A stretch of 64,000 bases of DNA from an uncultured Erythrobacter sp. Its GTDB lineage: Bacteria; Pseudomonadota; Alphaproteobacteria; Sphingomonadales; Sphingomonadaceae. Made by a program: the position numbers and the translations under genes. Each line of letters opens with the position of its first letter. The stretch's first letter is position 1. Location: NCBI GenBank assembly GCA_947499095.1, contig CANMMR010000004.1, positions 124,001-188,000 on the forward strand, in the 5' to 3' direction. This document shows positions 7,870 to 15,696 of the stretch, piece by piece. Below the pieces are notes generated by a model. It did not search any database, was not told the origin of the DNA, and worked only from the letters and a program-made list of their open reading frames with translations.

Positions 7870-9213
7870 TCAGGCCACGACGGTTTCGCGTAGCTTTGCG
7901 CTGAGCGAATTGGGGCCGGCTTCGAGCAGTTCGACCTGCACGAGGTCGCCGATCGCCACATCGCCTTCGAACCAGGCGCTTTGCAACCACGGTGTTTTGC
8001 CGAGCCACTGGCCCTCGTGCTTGCCCCTGCGCTCGACGAGGACTTCGCAGGTCTTTCCGACGCTCGCCTGATTGAAAGCCAGCTGGTCGCGGTTGAGCGC
8101 GGCCTGGAGGCGTTGGAGGCGCTCGTCCATGACCACTTTCGCGACCTGCCCGTCCATCGTAGCGGCGGGGGTGCCGGGGCGGGGCGAGTATTTGAAGCTG
8201 AAGGCCTGCGCGTATCGGACCTCGTCCACCAGTGCGAGGGTTTCCTCGAACTCGGCATCGGTTTCGCCGGGGAAGCCGACGATGAAGTCGCCCGACAGCG
8301 CGAGGTCGGGCCGCGCAGCGCGGAAAAGGTCGAGCAGCTTGAGGTAGCTGTCCGCCGTGTGGCTGCGGTTCATGGCCTTGAGCACGCGGTCGCTGCCTGC
8401 CTGCACCGGCAGGTGGAGGAAGGGCATGAGCTTGTCGATTTCGCCATGCGCGGCGATCAAATCGTCGTCCATGTCGGCGGGGTGGCTGGTGGTGTAGCGG
8501 ATGCGTGCGAGACCATCGACGGCGGCAAGGTCGCGGATGAGCCCTGCGAGGCCGACCGTGTGGCCCTTCTCGTCCTCGCCCGACCAAGCGCTGACGTTCT
8601 GGCCCAGCAGGGTGATTTCCTTCGCGCCCGCGTCGACCAGCTTTCTCGCTTCGGTGACGAGGTCCGCATAGGGACGGCTGATTTCCGCGCCGCGCGTATA
8701 AGGCACCACGCAATAGGTGCAGAACTTGTCGCAGCCTTCCTGCACGGTGAGGAAGCTCGCCGGATTGGTGCGGCGGCGTTCCGGCAGTGCGGCGAACTTG
8801 GCGATGGCGGGCATGTCGGTGTCGGTCGCCCGCTCGCCCTGCACCGCCTTGTCGAGCATTTCAGGTAGGCGGTGATAGGCCTGCGGGCCGACGACCATGC
8901 TGACCGCCGGAGAGCGCTTCATGATCTCCTCGCCCTCGGCCTGCGCGACGCAGCCCGCGACCGCGATCAGCGGCTCCTTGCCCGCCTCGCGCCCCGCCTT
9001 GGACAGGCGGCCGATGTCCGAATAGACCTTCTCCGCCGCCTTCTCGCGGATGTGGCAGGTGTTGAGCACGACGAGGTCGGCTTCCTCGCCCTCGGGCGCC
9101 GGCACGATCCCGCGCTCGCCAAGCATCTCGGCCATGCGCTCGCCGTCATAGACGTTCATCTGGCAGCCGAAGCTCTTGACCCTGTAGGTCTTGGGGGATC
9201 TGGTGGGTTTCAT
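7870..9213 (-). CDS. miaB: MiaB, tRNA-i6A37 methylthiotransferase
   Basis: A 447-residue radical SAM methylthiotransferase from ATG 9213. The N-terminal UPF0004 domain carries C17 (FGCQMN), C53 and C88; the radical-SAM cluster is C161-x3-C165-x2-C168 (CDKFCTYC); a C-terminal TRAM domain ends the protein. MiaB converts i6A37 to ms2i6A37 in tRNAs reading U-starting codons. I preferred 9213 over the upstream starts because the longer forms overlap the preceding gene and lack conservation; no strong Shine-Dalgarno decides it. It is normally next to phoH; here a divergent gene lies between. Confidence 0.94.
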   Translation of the reverse strand: MKPTRSPKTYRVKSFGCQMNVYDGERMAEMLGERGIVPAPEGEEADLVVLNTCHIREKAAEKVYSDIGRLSKAGREAGKEPLIAVAGCVAQAEGEEIMKRSPAVSMVVGPQAYHRLPEMLDKAVQGERATDTDMPAIAKFAALPERRRTNPASFLTVQEGCDKFCTYCVVPYTRGAEISRPYADLVTEARKLVDAGAKEITLLGQNVSAWSGEDEKGHTVGLAGLIRDLAAVDGLARIRYTTSHPADMDDDLIAAHGEIDKLMPFLHLPVQAGSDRVLKAMNRSHTADSYLKLLDLFRAARPDLALSGDFIVGFPGETDAEFEETLALVDEVRYAQAFSFKYSPRPGTPAATMDGQVAKVVMDERLQRLQAALNRDQLAFNQASVGKTCEVLVERRGKHEGQWLGKTPWLQSAWFEGDVAIGDLVQVELLEAGPNSLSAKLRETVVA

Positions 9214-9226
9214 GGGAGAGGGCGCT

Positions 9227-9622
9227 TTAGTCTTTATCTCTAGCTGCATCAACTTTCGCTTCGGCTGACGCCTCAACCCATGCTCGAGCCGGTTTCGAAA
9301 AGAGCAGACCTAAGACAACCACCGCTATTAGCAGGTAGCCGAGTGTCCATTTGATTTCCTCATGTCGAAACTCGGAATTTAAGAGGATGACGTAGATGGC
9401 TGCTAGAATTGTAAGTGCATTAAAGACGATCAGAACCCATCGCGCGACATTCCCACCCCCTCGAGTGAACCAAACGGTGAGCGCCAAAATAAGGATCGCC
9501 ACGAGAATGTCGGGCCAGACATAGCTATGATCGATTGGGTCGAGAAAAATTTGGACAAGCGAGAGGCCGACCTCGGCGAAAGCCAGAGGTTCGATCCAAA
9601 AGACCTCTTTCGGCCTCTCCAC
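9227..9622 (-). CDS. Small hypothetical multi-pass membrane protein between ppiB and miaB
   Basis: A 131-residue protein with three to four predicted transmembrane helices (for example [33 protein letters not shown] and [12 protein letters not shown]) and an Ala/Glu-rich hydrophilic tail. GTG 9622 is chosen because GGGAG lies 6 bases before it; the ORF-track start at 9643 is a TTG overlapping ppiB. I recognise no family. It sits 13 bases after ppiB and 13 before miaB, so it is co-transcribed. Codon use is visibly more AT-rich than its neighbours. Confidence 0.6.
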   Translation of the reverse strand: MERPKEVFWIEPLAFAEVGLSLVQIFLDPIDHSYVWPDILVAILILALTVWFTRGGGNVARWVLIVFNALTILAAIYVILLNSEFRHEEIKWTLGYLLIAVVVLGLLFSKPARAWVEASAEAKVDAARDKD

Positions 9623-9635
9623 TTGCAACTCCCGT

Positions 9636-10097
9636 TTAACCAACAGTCGCCTTCACGATCTTGCCCGGATTTGCCGGCGGCTCTCCCTTGGGCAGCGCAT
9701 CGACGTGTTCCATGCCGCTCTCGACCTGGCCCCAGACGGTGTACTGGCCGTCAAGGAATTCGGCGTCGTCGAAGCAGATGAAGAACTGGCTGTTGGCGCT
9801 GTCGGGCACCTGGGTGCGCGCCATCGAGCAGGTGCCGCGGGTGTGCGGTTCGCTGTTGAATTCCGCCTTGAGGTCGGGCTTCTCGCTGCCGGACATGCCG
9901 GTGCCGGTCGGATCGCCGCCCTGCGCCATGAAGCCGGGGATCACGCGGTGGAAGACCACGCCGTCGTAAAAGCCTTCGTTGGCGAGCGTCGTGATGCGTT
10001 CGACATGGTTCGGCGCAAGGTCGGGGCGCAGCTTGATTAACACGTCCTTGTTCTCGCCGTCGCCGGTGTCGAGGGTGAAGGTCAACTTGTCGGCCAT
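9636..10097 (-). CDS. ppiB: Cyclophilin-type peptidyl-prolyl cis-trans isomerase
   Basis: A 153-residue single-domain cyclophilin. The core motifs FHRVIPGFMAQGGDPTGTG and NSQFFICFDDAEFLDGQYTVWGQV are intact, with the catalytic arginine in FHR. There is no signal peptide, so it is the cytoplasmic PpiB type that accelerates proline isomerisation during folding. The start at 10097 is set by CAGGAG 8 bases upstream; the longer ORF has no ribosome binding site. It leads a minus-strand group with a small membrane protein and miaB, and diverges from mgtE. Confidence 0.93.
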   Translation of the reverse strand: MADKLTFTLDTGDGENKDVLIKLRPDLAPNHVERITTLANEGFYDGVVFHRVIPGFMAQGGDPTGTGMSGSEKPDLKAEFNSEPHTRGTCSMARTQVPDSANSQFFICFDDAEFLDGQYTVWGQVESGMEHVDALPKGEPPANPGKIVKATVG

Positions 10098-10191
10098 TGT
10101 TCGTCTCCTGTATTTCGGTTGGCGCCTCCCTAGCAAACGCAGCGCCTGTGTCACGGCTTGCTTTTCGGTAGCCTGTGCCTAGAGCGAGCGC
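10098..10191. promoter_or_regulatory. Divergent promoter region, ppiB / mgtE
   Basis: This 94-base gap serves two divergent genes. On the minus strand GTGACA, 15 bases, then CTAGGG precedes ppiB. On the plus strand TTGCTT, 15-16 bases, then CTAGAG precedes mgtE. A similar TTTGCTAGG lies upstream of atpH. These are plausible housekeeping promoters, but the -10 elements are far from TATAAT, so this is tentative. Confidence 0.35.
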
Positions 10192-11640
10192 ATGAGCGAG
10201 AGCGACCGCCCCCTCGATGAAGACGGCTTCCTGCTGGCGCGCGAGCCGGAGGAGGAGGCGCGCCCGGACGACCGCATCGACGACGAGCGGATGGACGAGG
10301 AGAACACGCTCAAGAAGGAATATGTCGAAAGCGTCGAGGAAGCGCTGGACGAAGGCGACACGGCGCGCGTCTACGACCTCGTCGAGCCGCTCCACCCCGC
10401 CGACATCGCCGACCTTCTCGAGCTGTTCGAGCGCGAGGAACGCTACCAGCTGGCTGAGGCGATCACCGATTTGATGACGTCGGACGTGGTCGCCGAGCTC
10501 AACGACTACGTTCGCGAGGACATGATGGAAGCGCTGCCGCCCGAGGCAGTGGCGCAGATCGTCGACCAGCTGGAAACCGACGATGCCGTCCAGCTGATCG
10601 AGGATCTCGACGAAGCCGACCAGCGCGCCATCCTGGCCGAGGTGGAGCTGGAAGACCGGATCGCGATCCAGTCCGCCCTCTCCTATCCGGAGGAAACCGC
10701 CGGCCGCCTCATGAGCCGCGACCTCGTGGCGGTGCCGGAACACCTGACCGTCGGCGATCTGATCGATTATCTGCGCGACGGGCGCGAGCTGCCGGACGAA
10801 TTCTACGAAATCTTCGTCGTGGACGAGAAGCACCACCCGGTCGGCACCTGTGCGCTCAGCTGGGTGCTGCGCGCGCCCCGCGCCATCGCGCTGGCCGATG
10901 TAATGAAGCGCGACCAGACGCTGATCCCCGTCATGCTCGACCAGGAAGAGGTCGGCCTGATGTTCCAGAAGTACAACCTCATCAGCGCCGCTGTGGTGGA
11001 CGACGACGGGCGACTGGTCGGCCAGATGACGGTGGACGACGTGGTCCACATCATCTCCGAAGAAGCGGGCGAGGACGCCCTGCTGATGAGCGGCGCGGGC
11101 GAAGGCGACATCAACGAGCCGATCCGCGAGGCATACTCGGCCCGCGTACGCTGGCTGGTCGCGAACCTCGGCACCGCGCTGGTGGCATCGCTGATCATCG
11201 CGCTGTTCGGCGCGGCAATCGAGAAACTGGTCGCGCTGGCCGTGCTGATGCCGATCGTCGCCAGTATCGGCGGCAATGCGGGCACCCAGACCATGGCGGT
11301 GACCGTACGCGCCATCGCCACCAACCAGCTCACCCGCAGCAACACCCGGCGCATCTTGTGGCGCGAGATGCGCGTGGCCATGCTCAACGGCGCGACCATC
11401 GCCGTGCTGATCGGAGCGGCGACGGCGGCGATCTTCACGCCGTTGCTTGGCGTCGTGATTGCACTCGCCATGGTGATCAACGTGGCGGTTGCGGGGCTCG
11501 CAGGCGTGCTTGTGCCGGTGGCCTTCGAACGGCTCGACCAGGACCCGGCCGTGGCGAGCAGCGTGTTCGTGACGATGATCACGGATTCGATGGGCTTCTT
11601 CGCCTTCCTCGGCCTGGCTGTCGCGCTGGGGGTAGTTTGA
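10192..11640 (+). CDS. mgtE: MgtE family magnesium transporter
   Basis: A 482-residue MgtE channel. A very acidic N-terminal extension leads into the MgtE_N superhelical domain (VEPLHPADIADLLELFERE), a CBS pair (about residues 160-290) and five C-terminal transmembrane helices. The signature GGNAGTQT and the pore-lining MITDSMGFF are present. MgtE forms a homodimeric Mg2+ channel gated by cytosolic Mg2+ bound at the N and CBS domains. It stands alone on the plus strand, 30 bases before a DUF1489 gene. Confidence 0.94.
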   Translation: MSESDRPLDEDGFLLAREPEEEARPDDRIDDERMDEENTLKKEYVESVEEALDEGDTARVYDLVEPLHPADIADLLELFEREERYQLAEAITDLMTSDVVAELNDYVREDMMEALPPEAVAQIVDQLETDDAVQLIEDLDEADQRAILAEVELEDRIAIQSALSYPEETAGRLMSRDLVAVPEHLTVGDLIDYLRDGRELPDEFYEIFVVDEKHHPVGTCALSWVLRAPRAIALADVMKRDQTLIPVMLDQEEVGLMFQKYNLISAAVVDDDGRLVGQMTVDDVVHIISEEAGEDALLMSGAGEGDINEPIREAYSARVRWLVANLGTALVASLIIALFGAAIEKLVALAVLMPIVASIGGNAGTQTMAVTVRAIATNQLTRSNTRRILWREMRVAMLNGATIAVLIGAATAAIFTPLLGVVIALAMVINVAVAGLAGVLVPVAFERLDQDPAVASSVFVTMITDSMGFFAFLGLAVALGVV

Positions 11641-11670
11641 ATTGGCGGGCGCGCGCCCTACATCCTCCCC

Positions 11671-12060
11671 ATGCCGCTCCACCTGACCAAGATCGCTTTC
11701 GGTGCGCAATCCTATAACGATATCGAAAGCTGGTACGCGCAGCGGCGCAGTCCGAACCTGACCACCCGCTATCGCCCGACCAAGTGGGAGCAATGCATCG
11801 GCGGCTCGCTCTACTGGATCCACCAGCACAGCATCGTCGCGCGCAGCGAAATCCTCGGTTTCAGCGAGACGAAGACGGGGCGCTGGTCGATCGACCTCAA
11901 GCCCGAACTCGTCCGCGTCTACCCGCGCCCCAAGCGCGCCCATCAGGGCTGGCGCTATCTCAAGGGCGAACCGCCGCGCGATCTGGAAGAGGGTGAGGAT
12001 ATCGGCGACGCCCTGCCAGGCAAGCTCGCCGGAAAGCTGGAACGGCTCGGCTTGATCTAA
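11671..12060 (+). CDS. DUF1489 family protein
   Basis: A 129-residue soluble protein that reads as DUF1489, a family of unknown function widespread in alphaproteobacteria: MPLHLTKIAFGAQS at the start, then TTRYRPTKWEQCIGGSLYWI, and EPPRDLEEGED. No catalytic motif is obvious. It has its own ATG 30 bases after the mgtE stop and may be read through from it. The family call is from memory of the motif pattern. Confidence 0.75.
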   Translation: MPLHLTKIAFGAQSYNDIESWYAQRRSPNLTTRYRPTKWEQCIGGSLYWIHQHSIVARSEILGFSETKTGRWSIDLKPELVRVYPRPKRAHQGWRYLKGEPPRDLEEGEDIGDALPGKLAGKLERLGLI

Positions 12061-12081
12061 GGGCCTGCCTGCCACTCCGTT

Positions 12082-12106
12082 GGAACGGCTTACTCGATAA
12101 GTTGTT
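12082..12106 (+). promoter_or_regulatory. Candidate general-stress (EcfG-type) promoter upstream of entericidin gene
   Basis: GGAAC (12082-12086), 16 bases, then TGTT (12103-12106). The known alphaproteobacterial EcfG/RpoE2 consensus is GGAAC, 16-17 bases, CGTT. The predicted transcript would start near 12113, about 40 bases before the ATG. E. coli entericidin B is under the stationary-phase sigma factor, so the functional fit is good. Confidence 0.55.
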
Positions 12107-12155
12107 GATTGCCCGTCGCCCGGACAATTTCACCCGGCGCCAGGGGAGTATGACA

Positions 12156-12290
12156 ATGAAAAAACGTGTCCTGACCATTTTCGCATTTGCCGCCGCCGCG
12201 CTGCTTTCGGCCTGCAACACCGTCGACGGTATCGGTGAAGACGTCGAATCCGTGGGCGACTGCGCCGACGGTGTGGAAGGCAACTGCTGA
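12156..12290 (+). CDS. Entericidin-like small lipoprotein
   Basis: A 44-residue lipoprotein, MKKRVLTIFAFAAAALLSAC then a short mature part with NTVDGIGEDVESVGD, matching entericidin A/B (EcnA/EcnB) peptides. The lipobox LSAC marks lipidation at C20. Start 12156 is chosen over 12150 because AGGGGAG lies 8 bases upstream. Entericidins are stationary-phase or stress-induced membrane lipopeptides sometimes linked to lysis; their role in alphaproteobacteria is unclear. A GGAAC-type promoter precedes it. The gene is below the ORF-track length as a trimmed frame. Confidence 0.85.
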   Translation: MKKRVLTIFAFAAAALLSACNTVDGIGEDVESVGDCADGVEGNC

Positions 12291-12315
12291 CCACCGGCGA
12301 CAAGCCAATGTAATT

Positions 12316-12347
12316 CGATGGCGCTGCCCCCGCGGGTGGCGCCATCG
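12316..12347 (+). terminator. Possible terminator hairpin after the entericidin gene
   Basis: A 9-bp perfect inverted repeat (CGATGGCGC / GCGCCATCG) encloses a 14-base loop containing the palindrome CCCGCGGG. It lies 25 bases after the stop codon. No long T tract follows, so termination is uncertain. Confidence 0.45.
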
Positions 12348-12380
12348 TCGTCTCGGGGTCCATCGCGCTAGTGGCTCCGC

Positions 12381-12410
12381 GGAACTAGCCGCCCTTCCCG
12401 ACCATTGGTT
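12381..12410 (+). promoter_or_regulatory. General-stress (EcfG-type) promoter, copy 1
   Basis: GGAAC (12381-12385), 17 bases, CATT (12403-12406). Within it the 17-base block CTTCCCGACCATTGGTT (12394-12410) is identical to one upstream of the aldehyde dehydrogenase at 43753-43769, with GGAAC at exactly the same distance. It is 18 bases before the start codon of the disordered protein gene, giving a very short leader. Confidence 0.65.
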
Positions 12411-12427
12411 CCGTGAAGGAGATACAC

Positions 12428-12670
12428 ATGCCCGAACGTCAATCCAAGCATCCCGACAACGACTATATCGACGAACTGACCGAAAACCCCACGCCGAGCC
12501 AGCAAGGCTCCGCAGGCGGCGAAGTCAATCGCCGTGTCGGCAAGCGGGGTGAGGAAAACAGCGCCAAGGATCCCGCCAATCGCGAACCGGAAGTCGGCTC
12601 GGACAATCCGCAGCAGGATGCGCAGAAGGGCGACAAGACCCTTGCCGCGATGCAGGATTCGCGCGGCTGA
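12428..12670 (+). CDS. Small hydrophilic, probably disordered protein (stress protein candidate)
   Basis: An 80-residue protein with almost no hydrophobic residues, rich in Glu, Asp, Asn, Gln, Lys, Pro and Gly, so likely intrinsically disordered and hydrophilin-like. The start at 12428 follows GAAGGAG by 6 bases; the ORF-track start at 12413 overlaps that site. A GGAAC-type stress promoter lies immediately upstream and a strong terminator downstream, making it monocistronic. I recognise no family. A role in osmotic or desiccation stress is inference from promoter and composition. Confidence 0.7.
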   Translation: MPERQSKHPDNDYIDELTENPTPSQQGSAGGEVNRRVGKRGEENSAKDPANREPEVGSDNPQQDAQKGDKTLAAMQDSRG

Positions 12671-12693
12671 TCGGCCGGACAATTCGAAGACAA

Positions 12694-12722
12694 GCGCCCC
12701 GCCGGACCGGTGGGGCGTTTTC
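12694..12722 (+). terminator. Rho-independent terminator
   Basis: CGCCCC (12695-12700) pairs with GGGGCG (12712-12717), extended inward by GCCGG/CCGGT, and is followed by TTTT. It lies 24 bases after the disordered protein gene and just before the stop of the convergent DsbA-like gene. Confidence 0.75.
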
Positions 12723-12724
12723 GT

Positions 12725-13408
12725 TCAGGCGGGCACTTTCTCCGCCACGCGCCGCAGAGCGTTCACATAGGCTTCGGGCGGCTGCGCACCGGGGATCATG
12801 AACTTGTTCTCAACGATCATCGCGGGCACGCCGGTGATATTCAGATCCCAGGCCGCAAGTTCTTCGGCGCGGGTCTTGTGGGCGATTTCCTCGCTGACGA
12901 GCGCTGCTTCCGCCGCCGCGCGGTCGAGGCCGACGCTCTCCGCGATGTCGAGCAGAACCGGCTCCTCGCCGATATTGCGACGCTCGTTGAAATGCGCCTT
13001 GAACAGCGCGAGTTTCAGCTCGGTCTGCTTCTCGGGACGGTGCTCCTCGCCCGCCCAGGTCAGCAGCTTGTGCGCGGCGAAGGTGTTACACATCATCGCC
13101 TCGGGTGCCGGATCGGAGCCCTCGTAATCGAGCGATACGCCCGCCGTCTCGGCCGCTTCGCGCATGCGGCCCTGCACGGCGCGCGACTGCTCGGGCGTCG
13201 AACCGTATTTGCGTGCGATATGAGCGGTGCGCTCTTCGCCCTCGGCAGGCATGTCGGGATTAAGCTCGAACGCATGCCAGCGAATGTCCGCTGCGATCTC
13301 GCCATCCAGCTGCTCGAGACCCTTTTGCAGATTGCCCCAGCCGACCAGGCACCAGGGGCACATCACGTCGGACCAGATATCGATCCGCAGGGTTCTCGGT
13401 TCGCTCAT
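12725..13408 (-). CDS. DsbA/FrnE family thiol-disulfide oxidoreductase
   Basis: A 227-residue cytoplasmic-type DsbA relative (no signal peptide). The thioredoxin-fold CxxC is in IWSDVMCPWCLVGW near residues 17-20, and the cis-proline loop is NITGVPAMIVE. FrnE-like proteins are disulfide isomerases or glutathione/mycothiol-linked oxidoreductases, linked to polyketide and stress metabolism. The ATG at 13408 overlaps the nudC stop (ATGA), so it is translationally coupled; the longer ORF-track frame is a shadow of nudC. Confidence 0.9.
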   Translation of the reverse strand: MSEPRTLRIDIWSDVMCPWCLVGWGNLQKGLEQLDGEIAADIRWHAFELNPDMPAEGEERTAHIARKYGSTPEQSRAVQGRMREAAETAGVSLDYEGSDPAPEAMMCNTFAAHKLLTWAGEEHRPEKQTELKLALFKAHFNERRNIGEEPVLLDIAESVGLDRAAAEAALVSEEIAHKTRAEELAAWDLNITGVPAMIVENKFMIPGAQPPEAYVNALRRVAEKVPA

Positions 13409-14262
13409 TGCTTTACCCACCATTCCATCAGGTGATGCGCGATAGCATGGCGCGGCGGGCAGCGGAACGGGCCGTTCCCGGCAAGCGCCGCCTCGACATC
13501 GGCGCGGGTGAAGAATTCGATCTCCGCCATCTCGGTCTCGTCGATGGTGAGATCGTCGCTGTCGGTATGGCTGTGGCAGCCGATCATCAGCTGGCTGGGG
13601 AAAGGCCATGGCTGGCTGGCGACGTAGCTGACGTCGCGCACTGCCACTCCCGCTTCTTCCAGCACCTCGCGGGCGACAGCCTCCTCGATACTCTCGCCGG
13701 GTTCTACGAAGCCGGCGAGCGCGGAGAAGCTGCCTTCGGGCCAGCCGAGCCCGCGCCCGAGCATCAGATGCCCCTCGAACTCGACCAGCATGATCGTGAC
13801 CGGATCGGTGCGCGGGAAATGGCTTGCGCCGCAATTCGTGCAGTCGCGCTGCCACCCGCCCTTGGCCAGCTTCGTGTCGCCGCCGCATTGCGCGCAGAAA
13901 CGATGGCGGGCGTGCCAATCGGTCAGGCTGCGCGCGCCGCCGTAGAGCGCGAGGTCGTCGGGCGAGAGCGTCGCCATCAGTGACCAGAGTTGCGGGTTGG
14001 CCATGCGCGGCCGGGAGTCGCCGCGCGGCGGAACCGCGGCGAAGCAGGCCTTACCCTCGTCGAGGCCGAGGAAACACAATTCCGCATCCTCTGGCGCGTC
14101 GGCCAGCGTGCCCCAGCCGAGCCGCCCCTCGTCGTCTAGCGCGGGCATCAGTCCGTCGAGCGCGAGCAACCGCGCCTTCCAGTTCATATACCCTGCCAGC
14201 CGCTCCGGATCGGCGCGGACGTGGTCCGCGCGGTCTATACGCGAGCCGGTGAAGGCGATCAA
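13405..14262 (-). CDS. nudC: NAD(+) diphosphatase NudC
   Basis: A 285-residue NudC. A four-cysteine zinc ribbon (CAQCGG ... CTNCG) precedes the Nudix box GFVEPGESIEEAVAREVLEEAG-type segment and the NudC-specific SQPWPFPSQLM motif. It hydrolyses NAD(H) and can remove NAD caps from RNA. The start is placed at TTG 14262 because upstream residues (AFTGSRIDR) look like a conserved NudC N-terminus, and the TTG overlaps the preceding stop as TTGA behind GGAG. ATG 14187 is the conservative alternative. Confidence 0.9.
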   Translation of the reverse strand: MIAFTGSRIDRADHVRADPERLAGYMNWKARLLALDGLMPALDDEGRLGWGTLADAPEDAELCFLGLDEGKACFAAVPPRGDSRPRMANPQLWSLMATLSPDDLALYGGARSLTDWHARHRFCAQCGGDTKLAKGGWQRDCTNCGASHFPRTDPVTIMLVEFEGHLMLGRGLGWPEGSFSALAGFVEPGESIEEAVAREVLEEAGVAVRDVSYVASQPWPFPSQLMIGCHSHTDSDDLTIDETEMAEIEFFTRADVEAALAGNGPFRCPPRHAIAHHLMEWWVKQ

Positions 14263-15587
14263 AGCGCCTCTCCCGCTCCTTGCCGTGCTGCCTGCATGGT
14301 GGCGAGATCGGCCATCACGGCCTTGGGGAATTCCGCGTGAATCGGATAGGCCTCGGACGGCATGTACTGCGTCATCAGTGTGCCGCGCAGGCCCGCGGCG
14401 AAGTTGACGAAGCCGACCGTGCCGGCCGCGCCGCCCCAACCATAGCTGCCGTCGGACACCCGCCCGCCTGCGCCGAAGCCCTGTCCTTCGACCCAGGTGT
14501 TCTCGGTCGTCGCGGTTTCCGGAAGCAGGTTCGATGTGCCGAGCCTGACGGCCGCCTCGCTCATCACGCGCTTTCCGTCGATCGCGCCGTAGCCAAGCAA
14601 CATGCGCAGGAAGCGGTCGTAGTCGCGGCTGGAGGAAACCAGCCCTGCCCCGCCGAAGGGGAACGCCGGCTTGTCGAGATAGATCGACGCTCTGGCCGGG
14701 TCTATCGGCAGCGGCGTGTTGTTGAGAATGCCGTAATTGGTTGTGAAGCGGTCCACCTCGCTCTCCGGCACGGTGAAAAAGGTGCTGTCCATGCCGGTCG
14801 GCTCGAAGATTCGCTCCTTCAGGAAAGCATCGAACGCCATTCCGCAGGCGACCTCGATCACCCGGCCCATGAGGTCGAGGCCGACCGAATAGCTCCATTT
14901 GGTGCCGGGCTGGAGGACCAGCGGCAGTTCGGCAAGCCGGTCGGCGAACACATCGAGACCTTCCACCGCCTGCGCACGCCCGATGCCGGGGATCGGCATG
15001 CGGCTGACCTGCCCGGGCACGAGGCCGCGCTGCTCGTAAGCCTTGGTGATCGGTCCCTTTTGGACGATGCCGTAGCCGAGACCTGCCGTGTGGGTGAGCA
15101 GGTGGCGCACCGTGATCGGCCGCTCCGCCGGAACGACATCCTCGATCGAGCCGTCATAGGACTTCTGCACCTGAATGTTCGCGTAGGCGGGCAGCAGTTC
15201 GGCGATCGGCTGGTCGAGGCCGAGACGGCCTTCATCCACCAGCATCATCGCGGCCATGCCGGTCACCGGCTTGGTCATCGAATAGATGCGATACAAGCTG
15301 TCTGGATCGACCTGCGTCGGACTGCCCAATGCCAGCGTTCCGCGCGCAATGGTGAGCGGGTCGCGCTGGCCCCAGCCGAGCGTCGCGACCATGTTCGCGA
15401 CCTTGCGCGAGCCGACATATTTATCGACCATCGCCTCGACATTCGTCCACGTTGCAGCCGGAGTGCGCGCAAACGCCTGGCGGCCCATCGGCACGGCCGC
15501 CAGCGCGGCGCTCGCGGTCAGCCAGGCACCGCCACGCAATAGCGAGCGGCGGGAAATCTGCGGGATGTCGAATTCGCGGTATGCCAT
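14259..15587 (-). CDS. Serine hydrolase of the class C beta-lactamase / esterase family
   Basis: A 442-residue exported serine hydrolase. The N-terminus has a twin-arginine motif (SRRSLLRG) and hydrophobic stretch ending QAFA, so Tat export is likely. The active site SMTK (in IYSMTKPVTG) provides Ser and Lys of the SxxK motif; a Tyr near WSYSVGLDLMG and a late GGAAG motif fit the family. Such proteins are mostly esterases or D-amino-acid peptidases rather than true beta-lactamases. It overlaps nudC by four bases and leads the serine hydrolase-nudC-dsbA operon. Confidence 0.88.
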   Translation of the reverse strand: MAYREFDIPQISRRSLLRGGAWLTASAALAAVPMGRQAFARTPAATWTNVEAMVDKYVGSRKVANMVATLGWGQRDPLTIARGTLALGSPTQVDPDSLYRIYSMTKPVTGMAAMMLVDEGRLGLDQPIAELLPAYANIQVQKSYDGSIEDVVPAERPITVRHLLTHTAGLGYGIVQKGPITKAYEQRGLVPGQVSRMPIPGIGRAQAVEGLDVFADRLAELPLVLQPGTKWSYSVGLDLMGRVIEVACGMAFDAFLKERIFEPTGMDSTFFTVPESEVDRFTTNYGILNNTPLPIDPARASIYLDKPAFPFGGAGLVSSSRDYDRFLRMLLGYGAIDGKRVMSEAAVRLGTSNLLPETATTENTWVEGQGFGAGGRVSDGSYGWGGAAGTVGFVNFAAGLRGTLMTQYMPSEAYPIHAEFPKAVMADLATMQAARQGAGEAL

Positions 15588-15615
15588 GAAAATCCTCTCC
15601 GGTCGGGTCGCCCGG

Positions 15616-15645
15616 CTATGTGCGGGACCATAGCTGAACGGTCAA
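15616..15645 (-). promoter_or_regulatory. Candidate promoter of the serine hydrolase operon
   Basis: On the minus strand TTGACC (15645-15640) and ACATAG (15621-15616) are spaced by 18 bases, about 29 bases before the serine hydrolase ATG. GGAGAGG precedes that ATG. Confidence 0.4.
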
Positions 15646-15661
15646 TTGCGAATTGAAACGC

Positions 15662-15690
15662 TTGATTATGAGCGCTGTCCTAACCATATA
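15662..15690 (+). promoter_or_regulatory. Candidate promoter giving a leaderless transcript
   Basis: TTGATT (15662-15667), 17 bases, CATATA (15685-15690) is a good housekeeping match. The expected start of transcription falls within a base or two of the ATG at 15697, and no Shine-Dalgarno is present between them. Confidence 0.5.
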
Positions 15691-15696
15691 AGACAC

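Noticed and set aside
9751-12075. 774-residue minus-strand ORF opposite mgtE
   Set aside because: Complement of clear mgtE and DUF1489 coding sequence and runs out of frame into ppiB; no start signal or motif.
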